The position numbers were made by a program, and so were the translations under genes. The notes beneath the pieces were generated by a model. That model did no database searches. It saw only the letters and a list, made by a program, of their open reading frames with translations, and had not been told where the DNA came from. Shown piece by piece: positions 7,473 through 16,656 of a stretch of 42,701 nucleotides of DNA. Positions within the stretch are counted from its first letter, which is position 1. Each line of letters begins with the position of its first letter. The DNA comes from Bacteroidota bacterium (GTDB taxonomy: Bacteria; Bacteroidota; Bacteroidia; Chitinophagales; LD1), in assembly GCA_016715625.1 (NCBI GenBank), contig JADJZU010000038.1, positions 1 through 42,701 of the forward strand, read 5' to 3'.

Positions 7473-8479
7473 TGGTTTTGATTACCGGTGCCACAGGCTT
7501 ATTGGGTTCTTACCTTGCCCGATTACTCTTGAATAAAGGGGAGCAGGTGCGCGCCATTAAACGAAGTACCTCCGACACTTCGCTGCTGGGTGCCTGGGCA
7601 GAGAAAATAGAATGGGTGGAAGCCGATGTGCTGGATATTCCCGCCCTGCAAGACGCCATGACGGGCGTTACGCAACTCTATCATTGCGCTGCGGTTATTT
7701 CGCACATCGCCTCCGAGGCCGACTATATGATGAAGATAAATGTGGAAGGCACTGCTAACGTGATGAATGTAGCACTCAGTGCCGGTGTAAAAAAGGTCGT
7801 ACATGTGAGCTCCATTGCCGCGTTTGGCATAGCGCCTGAAGGAAAAGTGACAGATGAAAACTACAGCGACCCTAATATCAATAAGTGTTTTTGGTATTAT
7901 AAAAGCAAGCATTACAGTGAGCGCGAAGTGTGGCGTGCACAAGCCGAAGGATTGCCGGTAGTAGTGGTGAATCCCGCTACCATTTTAGGGGCCGGCCATT
8001 GGAATGCTTTACCGAACTCGTTATTCAGGGAAGTCTATCATGGTTTGAAATTTTATAACGATTCTTTGAATGGTTTTGTCGATGTGCGCGATGTGGCCCG
8101 GTGTATGTATGCGCTCATGAACAGCCACATTGTGAATGAGCGGTTTATTGTCAGTGCCGAAAATCTTTCGTTTCGCGAGGTGCTGTGGATGATGGCCGAT
8201 GCGCTGCACGTGAAGCGCCCCGGTATTAAAGCCGGCCGTTTTTTGTTACAAATAGCCTGGATGATGGAAGCGGTAAAAGGCCTTGTCACCGGTACTAAAC
8301 CCACTATTACCAAAGAGAGCGTTGCCATAGCGGCTGTTCCTTTTCGCTACAGCAACCAAAAAATCTGCGAGGCACTTCCCTATCAGTTTTATCCCGTAAA
8401 AAAGACCATTGAAGATACGGCTGCTGCCTTTCTGGAATCTGAGAGGAAGGGGTTGAAATTTGGAATTCTTCCTATTTAA
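7472..8479 (+). CDS. NAD-dependent epimerase/dehydratase (extended SDR)
   Basis: 335 residues. The Rossmann motif is at the very start (LITGATGLLGSYLARLL, the extended-SDR TGxxGxxG). A conserved Ser in VHVSSIAAFG and YYKSKHYSE (the YxxxK catalytic pair) follow. It resembles dihydroflavonol-4-reductase-like or 3-beta-HSD-like enzymes that act on sugars, sterol-like or carbonyl substrates; the substrate is not evident. The start codon overlaps the upstream stop (TAATG), and the last 8 bp overlap the convergent permease gene. Confidence 0.88.
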   Translation: MVLITGATGLLGSYLARLLLNKGEQVRAIKRSTSDTSLLGAWAEKIEWVEADVLDIPALQDAMTGVTQLYHCAAVISHIASEADYMMKINVEGTANVMNVALSAGVKKVVHVSSIAAFGIAPEGKVTDENYSDPNINKCFWYYKSKHYSEREVWRAQAEGLPVVVVNPATILGAGHWNALPNSLFREVYHGLKFYNDSLNGFVDVRDVARCMYALMNSHIVNERFIVSAENLSFREVLWMMADALHVKRPGIKAGRFLLQIAWMMEAVKGLVTGTKPTITKESVAIAAVPFRYSNQKICEALPYQFYPVKKTIEDTAAAFLESERKGLKFGILPI

Positions 8480-9698
8480 AATTCATAGCGCTTTCACCGG
8501 CTTTTTTGGCCGGAAAGTAAGCGGCAATCAGGCTGATGGAAATAATGATGGCCGCGGTGACAAGCGGGTCTATCCATTTTAGTTTTACCGGATAATAATC
8601 TATCACAAAGCTGCTGTCGGCACCACCTAGTTTTAAAAAGTGAAACTTCATTTGTGCTGCACACACCAGATAGCCCAACAGCAAACCCGTAGCAGCACCA
8701 ATCAGCGAGCCTAAAATTCCATTCAGCAGATAAATTTTTTGTATGAGGGCCGCATCGGCCCCCATTGCTTTCAGAATAGAAATGTCTTTGGTCTTTTCGA
8801 GTACCAGCATGCTGAGCGAGCCGATGATATTGAACGATATAATGAGAATGATAAATGCCAGTATAGCGGTGGTTACCCAGCGTTCTATCAGCATCACGCG
8901 GTAAGTTTCTGCTTTCTGCTCATAGCGGGTTTTAACGGTAAACCGCTCACCCAGCAGTTGAGCTATTTCTTCTCGTGTGTCTTCGAGCCGTGTGTTGTCT
9001 TTTAATTTAATCTCCAGTGCCGAAATATTGTTTTCGCCACCGAGCAATTGTTTGGTAAAATCAAGCGACACAAATACATACCTGGAATCAAATTCCTGTT
9101 GGATAGAAAATAAACCCACCGGCAGCGCCTGCATCATACTGAATTCGCCTGTCGGAGAAAAGGAAGAAGCGCTGCCTTTTCGAGGCACTGTTATGCTCAA
9201 CGCTTCAAATCCCTGTTCAACATCCACACCCAGTTGGTAACCAATGTTGGCACCCACAACAGCATAGCTCAAATCAGAATCGCCCAGCGAAAATTTACCT
9301 CTGCGCACATAATTTTTAACCAGTGCTACATCGTTGTATTTATCATCCACTCCTTTCACGGTAGCCAGATGCGACTGCTCTCCATATTCCAGATAGGCGT
9401 TTTCGCTGAGGGTTCGCGATATGCTTGACACATTGGTTATGGTGTAAATTTTGCTCAGCAAGGCAGGGTCATCCTCAAATGTTTTTCCCTGTGCAGCCCG
9501 CACTTCTATATCCGGGTAGAACGAACTATACAGCGACAGGACTAAACCCTCAAAACCATTAAACACACTAAGCACCACAATGAGCGCAAAGGCGCCCACC
9601 GCCATGCCCGCCATACTTACCCATGATATCAGGTTGATAGCGTTGGTTGATTTTTTTGAAAACAGATAGCGAAAGGCTATGCGAAACGCCAGTGTCAT
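8472..9698 (-). CDS. ABC transporter permease, FtsX/LolC-LolE family
   Basis: 408 residues. It starts with the typical MTLAFRIAFRYLFSKKSTNA, a first membrane segment (about 28-50, VSMAGMAVGAFALIVVLSVFNGFEG), a large periplasmic MacB-like domain (about 60-270) and three C-terminal membrane segments; the coupling-helix motif appears as LVLEKTKDISILKAMGA. LolC/E-type permeases pull lipoproteins out of the inner membrane with the LolD ATPase for transfer to LolA. No ATPase gene is adjacent, so assignment to lipoprotein sorting rests on the family. The ATG overlaps the rbfA stop by 4 bp, indicating translational coupling. Confidence 0.88.
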   Translation of the reverse strand: MTLAFRIAFRYLFSKKSTNAINLISWVSMAGMAVGAFALIVVLSVFNGFEGLVLSLYSSFYPDIEVRAAQGKTFEDDPALLSKIYTITNVSSISRTLSENAYLEYGEQSHLATVKGVDDKYNDVALVKNYVRRGKFSLGDSDLSYAVVGANIGYQLGVDVEQGFEALSITVPRKGSASSFSPTGEFSMMQALPVGLFSIQQEFDSRYVFVSLDFTKQLLGGENNISALEIKLKDNTRLEDTREEIAQLLGERFTVKTRYEQKAETYRVMLIERWVTTAILAFIILIISFNIIGSLSMLVLEKTKDISILKAMGADAALIQKIYLLNGILGSLIGAATGLLLGYLVCAAQMKFHFLKLGGADSSFVIDYYPVKLKWIDPLVTAAIIISISLIAAYFPAKKAGESAMNFK

Positions 9699-10132
9699 TT
9701 CGTTTTTTTTGCTGCTCGCTTGGCGGGTGCTTTTTTTGTTTTTATGGCTTTTGCCACCGGCTCGCCCTGAGCAATGCGCTCATCCTCTTCTTTTATCTTC
9801 TTGAAAACATCTTCCATGTGATACACATAATCCAGGGTGTCATCTCTGAAAAATTCTATTTCAGGTATTCTGCGCAAATCGTGACGGAGTTTTTCGGCCA
9901 GCATTCTTTTAATCTCAAACTTCTTTTCATTGAACACATCAATGACCGAATCGGGAGTATCGGTATTGTAAATGCTGAGATAAAAACGTGCCAGCGTCAG
10001 GTCGCTGGTTACTTTCACATTCGTAACGGTGACTAACGCTTTTCCATATAGATTTTTGCCTTCGCGCAAAAGCACCTGCGAAAAAATCTCTTTTATCAGC
10101 GAACCGATTTTCAATTGTCTTCTGCTATCCAT
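9695..10132 (-). CDS. rbfA: 30S ribosome-binding factor RbfA
   Basis: 145 residues. RbfA assists late maturation of the 16S 5' end. The KH-like core is clear: RRQLKIGSLIKEIFSQVLLRE, VTVTNVKVTSDLTLARFYLSI, and RHDLRRIPEIEFFRDDTLDYV. After about residue 120 there is a basic Lys/Ala-rich tail (KAIKTKKAPAKRAAKKTK) beyond the usual core, of a type common in nucleic-acid-binding proteins of this phylum. The stop overlaps the start of the permease gene. A box TATTTTAG (near TAnnTTTG) lies upstream on the minus strand. Confidence 0.93.
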   Translation of the reverse strand: MDSRRQLKIGSLIKEIFSQVLLREGKNLYGKALVTVTNVKVTSDLTLARFYLSIYNTDTPDSVIDVFNEKKFEIKRMLAEKLRHDLRRIPEIEFFRDDTLDYVYHMEDVFKKIKEEDERIAQGEPVAKAIKTKKAPAKRAAKKTK

Positions 10133-10200
10133 ATTTGTTTTTTGACAGGGCTAAAATAGGAAGTTTGACTCAGCAGCTGGGCGGTTGTGCCCGGTTGGAC

Positions 10201-11928
10201 TTACTTATCAAACCATACTTCGCGGAAATTGCGATACTCCATTCCGTTGTTCGGAAAGTTTTTCACGTATGGCTGCAGTAGCCTTCTATTCATCGAATAA
10301 TAGATGAGCAATACCGGGGCATCGTCCACGATCATTTGATCTAACTGGGCATACAGTTTATTGCGCAATTCCATATCTGTAGTCGTCAATGCTTTCTCAT
10401 ACAAGGCATCATAGGCGGCATTTTTATAGCGCGTTGGATTGGTGTAAGATGCTTCCTCCATGGTGGCCGGAACATTTTTACCATAAAACAGATTCAGGAA
10501 ATTATTGGGGTCCGGATAATCGGCCACCCAACCAAAACGCCAGAAATTGACTTTGCCGGTTTCTACGTTGTTGGTGTGCTGCGCCCAAATAACTTGTGCA
10601 ATTTCTACTTCAATATTCAGGTTGTCGCTCAGCATGGTCTTAATGGCTTCGGCCACATCCTGGTTGCGCCCACCGCCACTATTTATTTCCAGCGTTACTT
10701 TCGGAAATCCCTTTCCGTTGGGATAGCCGGCCTTGGCTAAATAGGCTTGCGCTTTTTTCACGTCAAAGCTATACCCTTTTACGCTGGCATTATCATAGCC
10801 GGGTATGCCCAGCGGCACAAAGCCATTGAAAGCCGGCACTCCTTCTCCTTTGGCCGTAAAGTCGGCAATCTTAGCACGGTCAATGGCATGATTGAATGCT
10901 AATCGCACCTCTTTATTGGCAAATAATTTGTCGGGAATTAAAAAGCCATAAAACTGTATGGCATACTCTGAAGCTATCTGTAACTGAAATTTTTTGTAAT
11001 CGCCTTTGAGGGTTTTGTTTTCATCAAGAATTTCTTCAATCATGGAAAAGGGCAAGCGATATTTCATGTCTAAGTTGCCTTTCACCAGTTCCATCATTTC
11101 TGTTTTATCTTCTTTGATGAAACTGACTTTTATACCATCTAAATAGGGCAGTTGATTGCCAAATTCATCGTGTCCCCAGTAGCCTTCGTTGCGAGCCAGT
11201 AACACAGCTTCGTCTGCCTTCATGTTCTTTAAAACAAACGGACCGGTACCCACTGTGCGGTTCAGCATTTCACCTTTGTATTTTTCAACGGCCTCGCGCG
11301 GAAATACAGTGGCAAAAGGAAGCGCAAGTCGGTTCAGAAAGTCAGCGTATGGTTTTTCTAACGTGATTTGCAGGGTGCTGTCGTTGAGTGCACGCACGCC
11401 AAAACCAGCCAGTTCATCAGCATCATGTTGTTTTTTTTCGCGGGCGATGTAGAGGGCCGCTGCGCCTTTTATGATATCGCGATAAAAAGTGAAGCCACTG
11501 TTTTTGGCATCGGGAGTCATCAGCAGGTGAAAACAATATTCAAAATCGGAGGCTGTAACCAAGCGACCTTTGCCATCGGCAAAACAGGCATCGTCATGAA
11601 AGTGAATTCCGCTTTGTAGGTGAAAAGTATACACGGTGGCGGAGCTGTCTACTTCCCAGCTTTTAGCCAGCAGCGGCTCCACGGTCAAATCTTTTTGGTT
11701 GAAGTGTACCAATCCTTCATACACCTGATTGGTAATGCGATGACCCACTACCTCGGTAATACCCAATGGATACAGGCTTTTAAAAAACTCGGTTTCGTTA
11801 TAGCGCATCACGCCTCCGTATTTCACACCGCCTTTTGCGCGAGTTTTTTCAGTATCCGATTTTTTGCTTCCGCCCTGGCAGGAAGCCAACAGAAGAGGGA
11901 ATAATAAGAGTAGGTAGTGCATGCGCAT
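10201..11928 (-). CDS. ABC transporter substrate-binding lipoprotein, peptide/nickel family 5
   Basis: 575 residues. The lipoprotein signal is short and clear: a hydrophobic core then LLASC, with the lipidated Cys at 17; a start at the third codon (ATG 11922) is equally possible. The body matches the SBP_bac_5 family (DppA/OppA/NikA): GTGPFVLKNM, VRLAFNHAIDRAKI, GYPNGKGFPKVTLEIN, and WVADYPDPNNFLNLFYG. Such proteins capture oligopeptides or related ligands in the periplasm. No permease or ATPase genes of a Dpp/Opp system are adjacent, so the partner must be elsewhere. It lies downstream of the acyltransferase gene on the same strand. Confidence 0.92.
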   Translation of the reverse strand: MRMHYLLLLFPLLLASCQGGSKKSDTEKTRAKGGVKYGGVMRYNETEFFKSLYPLGITEVVGHRITNQVYEGLVHFNQKDLTVEPLLAKSWEVDSSATVYTFHLQSGIHFHDDACFADGKGRLVTASDFEYCFHLLMTPDAKNSGFTFYRDIIKGAAALYIAREKKQHDADELAGFGVRALNDSTLQITLEKPYADFLNRLALPFATVFPREAVEKYKGEMLNRTVGTGPFVLKNMKADEAVLLARNEGYWGHDEFGNQLPYLDGIKVSFIKEDKTEMMELVKGNLDMKYRLPFSMIEEILDENKTLKGDYKKFQLQIASEYAIQFYGFLIPDKLFANKEVRLAFNHAIDRAKIADFTAKGEGVPAFNGFVPLGIPGYDNASVKGYSFDVKKAQAYLAKAGYPNGKGFPKVTLEINSGGGRNQDVAEAIKTMLSDNLNIEVEIAQVIWAQHTNNVETGKVNFWRFGWVADYPDPNNFLNLFYGKNVPATMEEASYTNPTRYKNAAYDALYEKALTTTDMELRNKLYAQLDQMIVDDAPVLLIYYSMNRRLLQPYVKNFPNNGMEYRNFREVWFDK

Positions 11929-11965
11929 ATAAACTGTGTTTAGCGCGAAGAAGAAAAAAATATCC

Positions 11966-12859
11966 TTAACGAAGCCAGTTGGTCTTCAATTGCCAGTAAG
12001 TTTCAGTTTGCGCGCCAAAGCCCTCGTAGAAGCGGGCAATGCCTGCTACGGAGGAACCCTCAAAATCAAGCCATAGATTTTGGCCGGCATAGTGTTTAAT
12101 CACTTCACTAAAAACAAAATGCGAGGCTCCGTTTTTCTTCCCCTCCGCATTGGAAGTATTTACGATAGCACATAGCCGTCCTTGAAAAGGCACCACAAAA
12201 ACAGCAGCCACGGGCATTCCCTCCTTATTCAATGCCGCAAATATCCGGCTCATTCGATGTGTGGTTAGTGCTACCATCAATCGTTTAAAAAGCTGTTCAT
12301 GTTTGGGTTTAAAATGCTCTACCTTCCGATTTATGTTTTTGAGATAAAACGCTTCAAAAGCTTTCAATTCTAAATTTTCAGTGAATGTATATCCGGACCT
12401 TTGTGCCCGTGCAATATTGCGACCGTGGTTTTGGCTAAACTTACTTAATAAGATGGAGTAATCCGGCAGCAAGTGCAGCAGTAAGTTTTTGCGTGGCTTT
12501 AGTTTAAAATCGCTAGCGGCTACTGTCGATGTACTGTTCAATTGAATGTTGACGTAAACATGCTTGGTCGCTTCGCTTAGTAGCGCAAGTTGCCTGTTGC
12601 GATCCTTTGCCTGCGCGCCAAATAAGCCTAATTGTTGGCAGTAATACGGCTGATACAACAGCTTTACGCCCAGTTTGCTCATCCACACAAGTGGCAATAC
12701 GGTTTCATAATCACCGGCTACTACAGCGCCCCAGTTTTCGGCTACTGCATCCAGGTAGAAAGAAAGCGCATACGGCAGAGCGGGGTGGCTTTGCGCAATG
12801 CAACTATTCCATCGCGCATCGTCAATTTGTTTTCGTTGCAAGAATCGGATATCAGACAT
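11966..12859 (-). CDS. FemAB/GNAT-like acyltransferase, PF13480 type
   Basis: 297 residues from the ATG at 12859, which overlaps the stop of the upstream deacetylase gene by 8 bp; an earlier in-frame ATG at 12907 would overlap more and adds residues that do not fit the family. It has two GNAT-like halves: the first ends near PYYCQQLGLF, the second carries RNIARAQRSGYTF and the conserved tail VFSEVIKHYAGQNLWLDFEGSSVAGIARFYEGFGA. This arrangement is typical of FemAB-like proteins that acylate cell-wall or extracellular glycan precursors. Tight coupling to a polysaccharide deacetylase suggests that the two modify the same glycan; that is inference. Confidence 0.75.
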   Translation of the reverse strand: MSDIRFLQRKQIDDARWNSCIAQSHPALPYALSFYLDAVAENWGAVVAGDYETVLPLVWMSKLGVKLLYQPYYCQQLGLFGAQAKDRNRQLALLSEATKHVYVNIQLNSTSTVAASDFKLKPRKNLLLHLLPDYSILLSKFSQNHGRNIARAQRSGYTFTENLELKAFEAFYLKNINRKVEHFKPKHEQLFKRLMVALTTHRMSRIFAALNKEGMPVAAVFVVPFQGRLCAIVNTSNAEGKKNGASHFVFSEVIKHYAGQNLWLDFEGSSVAGIARFYEGFGAQTETYWQLKTNWLR

Positions 12860-14180
12860 GCTCCGGGCTATTGGGTGCGGCTTCCAGGGCCACGGTTTCA
12901 AACACATGGGTCCATCCTTTCCATTCGCGCTGATTGCTCAGCGAGGAATTGTGCCATAAGCCCACCAACAATCCATCAACCGCTTTCACATTGGATATAA
13001 TAGTTCGAATGCGTTCCAGTGATTCCTCAGCATTCTCACGATTGTAGTGCACAAAGGTGGTATCCATAAACGCAATGGGATAAATAACCAGTGGGGTAAC
13101 TTCGTTTGTTTTCAAACTAAAGTAGTGGAACGGAGTGCAGATGCCGGCCCGGAAACCCGCCCGCGCGGCATAGCCCATACTGTAATCTTCATAGATTTCT
13201 TTTTCAATCAAGCGTAGATAAGAACCAGAAATATGAAAACGTAGATAATGGTAGCGGTTGCGCAGGGTGCGTTGCCCGGTAATTTCTTCCAGCCGTGCAA
13301 TTTCATCCGATTCTATCTGCGATGCCTTATGCGAACGGAAAGAGAGATGAATGCCGGTGGCAGTTTTTTGAGCAATATCTTTTACAAGCTTACGAAAGAC
13401 TTCTACCCGGGGCGATATGTTTTTATCAAATCGCGATTCATTACCCAATAAAAAGAAGAAAATAGAAGGTAACCGATGCCTGTTTAAAATCTGAAATATG
13501 TAATCGAAGGTATCGTAGGGGTCTTTCTTTCTGTGCATCAGAACGGCAATCCGATCGCGCACTTCGCGCAACTCTGAAAATAAAAAAGCCCGCACCAGTC
13601 CACCGATTGTTCGCTTTGTGCTTTTGTGTAAGTAAGCATAGGCCATGTCAATATCAAAGGTGGGTAAATAGCGGTAGGTATTTTTTTTAAAAACCAGTTC
13701 CGGGAAACGCTCACTCAGCAAGCGCTTCAGCTCCAGTGCATACATATTAATCATCGGTTTTTCCAGAAAACCTGACTTGCAGATCATGCTTTGGCTGCCG
13801 CGATAGCGGTCGTACTTATCCTTTTTGGAAGGGAGATACTCTTCGTATCGCGACACCATAAAAAAAGCAGAAGCAAAAAGATCGAAAGGCATAATGGCAT
13901 TACCGGGCGTGCCATAAAATCCTTTCAGATTACCATGTTCGCAAAACAGAATGGGCTGATGATGCACATTTAACTCGAAGAGCAGTTTCACACTTTGGAA
14001 GAAGAGCTCATCACCCACACTTGTTTTTGCGTAGGAGAATTTGGGCCGCTGCTCGCGCAAGAAAAAATCCTTGTCATGTGTCAATTCATAGGATAGTCCA
14101 AGCAGTTCGGTCAGCAGTAAATCAAATGTGTAAGTGAGGCGGTTGCTACTGGCCTCGGTATATATCAGCACACTGTTCAT
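12852..14180 (-). CDS. Polysaccharide deacetylase family protein with DUF7033-like N-terminus
   Basis: 442 residues. The N-terminal half (about 1-160) resembles the DUF7033 region found before NodB-like domains in Bacteroidota; the C-terminal half has YLPTFDIDMAYAY (the Asp-Asp of the NodB motif 1 region), FFLLGNESRFD, GIHLSFRSHKASQI (HxSxRxxK in place of the usual HSxxH) and AGFRAGICTPFHYFS. Carbohydrate esterase 4 enzymes remove acetyl groups from chitin, peptidoglycan or exopolysaccharide. Three bp separate it from the gene upstream, and its end overlaps the acyltransferase gene, so the three form an operon. No signal peptide is seen, pointing to a cytoplasmic role. Confidence 0.82.
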   Translation of the reverse strand: MNSVLIYTEASSNRLTYTFDLLLTELLGLSYELTHDKDFFLREQRPKFSYAKTSVGDELFFQSVKLLFELNVHHQPILFCEHGNLKGFYGTPGNAIMPFDLFASAFFMVSRYEEYLPSKKDKYDRYRGSQSMICKSGFLEKPMINMYALELKRLLSERFPELVFKKNTYRYLPTFDIDMAYAYLHKSTKRTIGGLVRAFLFSELREVRDRIAVLMHRKKDPYDTFDYIFQILNRHRLPSIFFFLLGNESRFDKNISPRVEVFRKLVKDIAQKTATGIHLSFRSHKASQIESDEIARLEEITGQRTLRNRYHYLRFHISGSYLRLIEKEIYEDYSMGYAARAGFRAGICTPFHYFSLKTNEVTPLVIYPIAFMDTTFVHYNRENAEESLERIRTIISNVKAVDGLLVGLWHNSSLSNQREWKGWTHVFETVALEAAPNSPEHV

Positions 14181-14183
14181 TTT

Positions 14184-14879
14184 TTACTTGGCCTGTTTTG
14201 TTCTGTAAAATGTTTCTCCCTTCAAATATTTTGTTTTCAGCAAGGGACATATTTTGTAGCGCTCCTCTTTGGTGTCCTCATAGAGGGCGGCCAGGGTTTC
14301 AAACACATGCGCCACCCCTATTTTGTCGCACCATTCAAACGGGCCAAAGGGATAATTGGTGCCTAGTTTCATGGAGGTATCTATGGCTTCGATGCTAGCA
14401 GTGCCTTCTTGCAGGGTGTAGCAGGCCTCATTAATAATCATGAAAATGATACGAGGCTTCAGCAGACCCACTCGATCTTCTACTGGTAGAAACGGAATCT
14501 GTAAACGGTTCAGGATTTTTTCCAACTCCGGAGTTTCAAACTTTCTGTATAGACTCACTTCCCATAATGCTTGCTCCATGAAACCAGGTAATGCATTCAT
14601 TCCAAACAATCGGCACTTGATTTTTGTGTCGGTTGCATACACCGCCTCGGCCAAGCTCAGCTTTACCGCATTCACAAAAACCGGCTTTTCTTTTAATGGC
14701 GCATAGTGTGCCAGCGCTTCGGGATAGTCGTCAAAGTTGAAATCAAAAATGGCATCATAGGCTTTGTAATCTTCGTCTTCATCGCCATCTGTAAAGTCAA
14801 TCTCAATATCTTGTACGGGAAGCAGTTTCGTTCTAAATTCGTCTGCGCGCGACTTTTCTCCGGTTATCAAAATCCTCAT
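14184..14879 (-). CDS. 3-hydroxyacyl-CoA dehydrogenase-like protein
   Basis: 231 residues, shorter than the usual 280-300. The N-terminus (MRILITGEKSRADEF) is a shortened, degenerate nucleotide-binding fold without the GxGxxG of true HACDs, followed by FVNAVKLSLAEAV and GMNALPGFM. The C-terminal domain is convincing: RIIFMIINEACYTLQEGTAS, DTSMKLGTNYPFGPFEWCDK and a helical end, the 3HCDH C-terminal fold (usually 'G-x-N-x-P-x-G-P' followed by 'D-x-x-G'). Proteins like this are annotated as HACD in Bacteroidota, but whether the dehydrogenase works is doubtful. It is first in the run with the deacetylase and acyltransferase. Confidence 0.75.
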   Translation of the reverse strand: MRILITGEKSRADEFRTKLLPVQDIEIDFTDGDEDEDYKAYDAIFDFNFDDYPEALAHYAPLKEKPVFVNAVKLSLAEAVYATDTKIKCRLFGMNALPGFMEQALWEVSLYRKFETPELEKILNRLQIPFLPVEDRVGLLKPRIIFMIINEACYTLQEGTASIEAIDTSMKLGTNYPFGPFEWCDKIGVAHVFETLAALYEDTKEERYKICPLLKTKYLKGETFYRTKQAK

Positions 14880-14928
14880 ATACTTACTTTGATTTGCAAA
14901 ATAGTTTTTTCAAAAAAAGTAAACGAAC

Positions 14929-15306
14929 ATGAACAAAGAAATAATCGCCACTTCGGATGCGCCTTCGGCCATTGGACCCTATTCGCAGGCCGTGCAATCG
15001 GGGAACTTCATTTTTTTGAGCGGGCAAATTGCTTTAGATATTACCGGACAAATAGTGAGCGATGAGGTGCAGGCACAAACGCACCAGGTAATGAAAAATA
15101 TAGCTGCCATATTGAAGGCTGCAAAAACCGATTTCAATGCTATTGTAAAAACCACCATCTTCCTGAAAGACATGAATGACTTTGCGGCAGTCAATACGGT
15201 TTATGCTTCTTATTTTGAGGGCAACTTTCCGGCCCGCGAAACCGTGGAGGTTTCGCGCCTACCCAAAGAGGTACGCGTAGAAATCTCAGTTATAGCAGCT
15301 GTTTAA
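14929..15306 (+). CDS. ridA: RidA/YjgF/Rid-family enamine/imine deaminase
   Basis: 125 residues, normal for the family. Key sites are IGPYSQAV near residue 14, FLSGQIALD, and PARETVEVSRLPKEVRVEISVIA, containing the conserved Arg that binds the substrate carboxylate. Canonical RidA hydrolyses 2-aminoacrylate made by PLP enzymes. Its 3' end overlaps kynureninase (convergent, 4 bp), and an ACMSD-type gene follows; in the 3-hydroxyanthranilate meta-cleavage route, 2-aminomuconate deaminase is also a Rid protein, so that role is possible. The sequence alone looks closer to canonical RidA. Confidence 0.92.
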   Translation: MNKEIIATSDAPSAIGPYSQAVQSGNFIFLSGQIALDITGQIVSDEVQAQTHQVMKNIAAILKAAKTDFNAIVKTTIFLKDMNDFAAVNTVYASYFEGNFPARETVEVSRLPKEVRVEISVIAAV

Positions 15307-16574
15307 ACAGCGGAAATGAGTTGAGCAAAACGCCAAACATCTTCAAAAGAATTGTAAAGCGGTGCAGGTGCTACACGTATCACATCCGGCTCGCGCCAAT
15401 CGGCTATAACACCCGCCTTGGTTATTTTATCAAAAAGTTTTTTTCCGTTTCGCTCGGTTTGAATCGAGAGTTGTGCCCCTCGCTGTTTTTTATCGGTGGG
15501 GGTAATGATTCTGAAATGCACTTTTGCATCGGCACTTTGCAGGGCTGATTGCAACAGCCACTCAAGATAGCCGGTCAGCAGTTCGCTCTTTTGGCGCAGC
15601 GCTCTCATTCCCACCTGGTCAAAAATTTCGAGCGAGGCTTTGTGTGCCGCCATGCTCAATACGGGTGCATTGGATAGTTGCCATCCGGCAGCACCGGCTT
15701 GCGGCACAAAATGTTTATGCATCCGGAATCTCGTTTTTTCATCGTTTCCCCACCAGCCGGCCAGCCGCGGCAGGTCAAAGTTTTTAGCATGGTGGTTATT
15801 TACAAACACACCGCTCACACCACCAGGCCCGCTGTTCAAGTATTTATAACTACACCAGGTGGCAAAATCAATATGCCAGTCATGTAGCTGCAATGGCACG
15901 TTGCCTATGGCATGGGCCAAATCAAGCCCAAACACAATCTTGTGTTTGCAGCACGCTTCACTGATGGTTTTGATATCATAAAACTGACCGGTGTAGTAGT
16001 TGACAGCGCTAAACATGACCAGCGCAAGTTCATCTTTCAGTTCAGCGACCTTTGCTACAATGTCTTCGGTGCGTAGTGTTACTTCGCCTTCTCTGGGCAA
16101 CACTTCTACGATGCATTCCTTGGGGTTTAAGCCATGCAAACGCACCTGCTGCTCCACGGCATAATAGTCGCTTGGAAACTCATTGGCCTGCATTAAAATT
16201 TTCACTCGTTTACCCTTGGGCCGATAAAATGAAATCAACATCAGATTCAGGTTAACCGACAACTGATTCATGACCACCACTTCACCCGCTTTAGCTCCAA
16301 TTAATCTGGCTACTGACTTCGAAAAAAAGTGGTGGTAATACAACCATGGATGCCTGGCATGTACATGACCTTCTACTCCCAGATTTTTCCAGTCTTCCAG
16401 TTCAGTCTGAATGTGTTTTTGAACCGACCTGGGTTGCAGCCCCAGCGAATTGCCACACAAATAGATAGACTCTTTGCCGTTTACTTTGGGAATGAAAAAT
16501 TCTTTACGGTAGGCACGGAGCGCGTCATTTTTATCCAGCTGCCGCGCAAAGGCGAGCGAGTTTTCGTATTGCAT
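15303..16574 (-). CDS. kynU: Kynureninase
   Basis: 423 residues. This PLP enzyme cleaves kynurenine or 3-hydroxykynurenine to (hydroxy)anthranilate and alanine. Motifs: IYLCGNSLGLQPRSV near residue 35, EVVVMNQLSVNLNLM, FGLDLAHAIGN (the Asp contacting the PLP ring nitrogen), and WCSYKYLNSGPGG with PLP-binding Lys244. A box TATACTTG (one mismatch to TAnnTTTG) lies just upstream of the start on the minus strand (16586-16579). It lies 82 bp downstream of the ACMSD-type gene and converges on ridA. The other genes of the pathway are not in the window. Confidence 0.95.
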   Translation of the reverse strand: MQYENSLAFARQLDKNDALRAYRKEFFIPKVNGKESIYLCGNSLGLQPRSVQKHIQTELEDWKNLGVEGHVHARHPWLYYHHFFSKSVARLIGAKAGEVVVMNQLSVNLNLMLISFYRPKGKRVKILMQANEFPSDYYAVEQQVRLHGLNPKECIVEVLPREGEVTLRTEDIVAKVAELKDELALVMFSAVNYYTGQFYDIKTISEACCKHKIVFGLDLAHAIGNVPLQLHDWHIDFATWCSYKYLNSGPGGVSGVFVNNHHAKNFDLPRLAGWWGNDEKTRFRMHKHFVPQAGAAGWQLSNAPVLSMAAHKASLEIFDQVGMRALRQKSELLTGYLEWLLQSALQSADAKVHFRIITPTDKKQRGAQLSIQTERNGKKLFDKITKAGVIADWREPDVIRVAPAPLYNSFEDVWRFAQLISAV

Positions 16575-16656
16575 AGCGCAAGTATAGCGATAGCCCTCAA
16601 AATATTGTTATGAGTTTCGGCAGCTTTGATTGTAGAACGCTGCACGAATGCAAGGA

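Noticed and set aside
10201..11928. Complete Dpp/Opp transporter
   Set aside because: Only the binding lipoprotein is present; the FtsX-type permease at 8472-9698 belongs to a different family.
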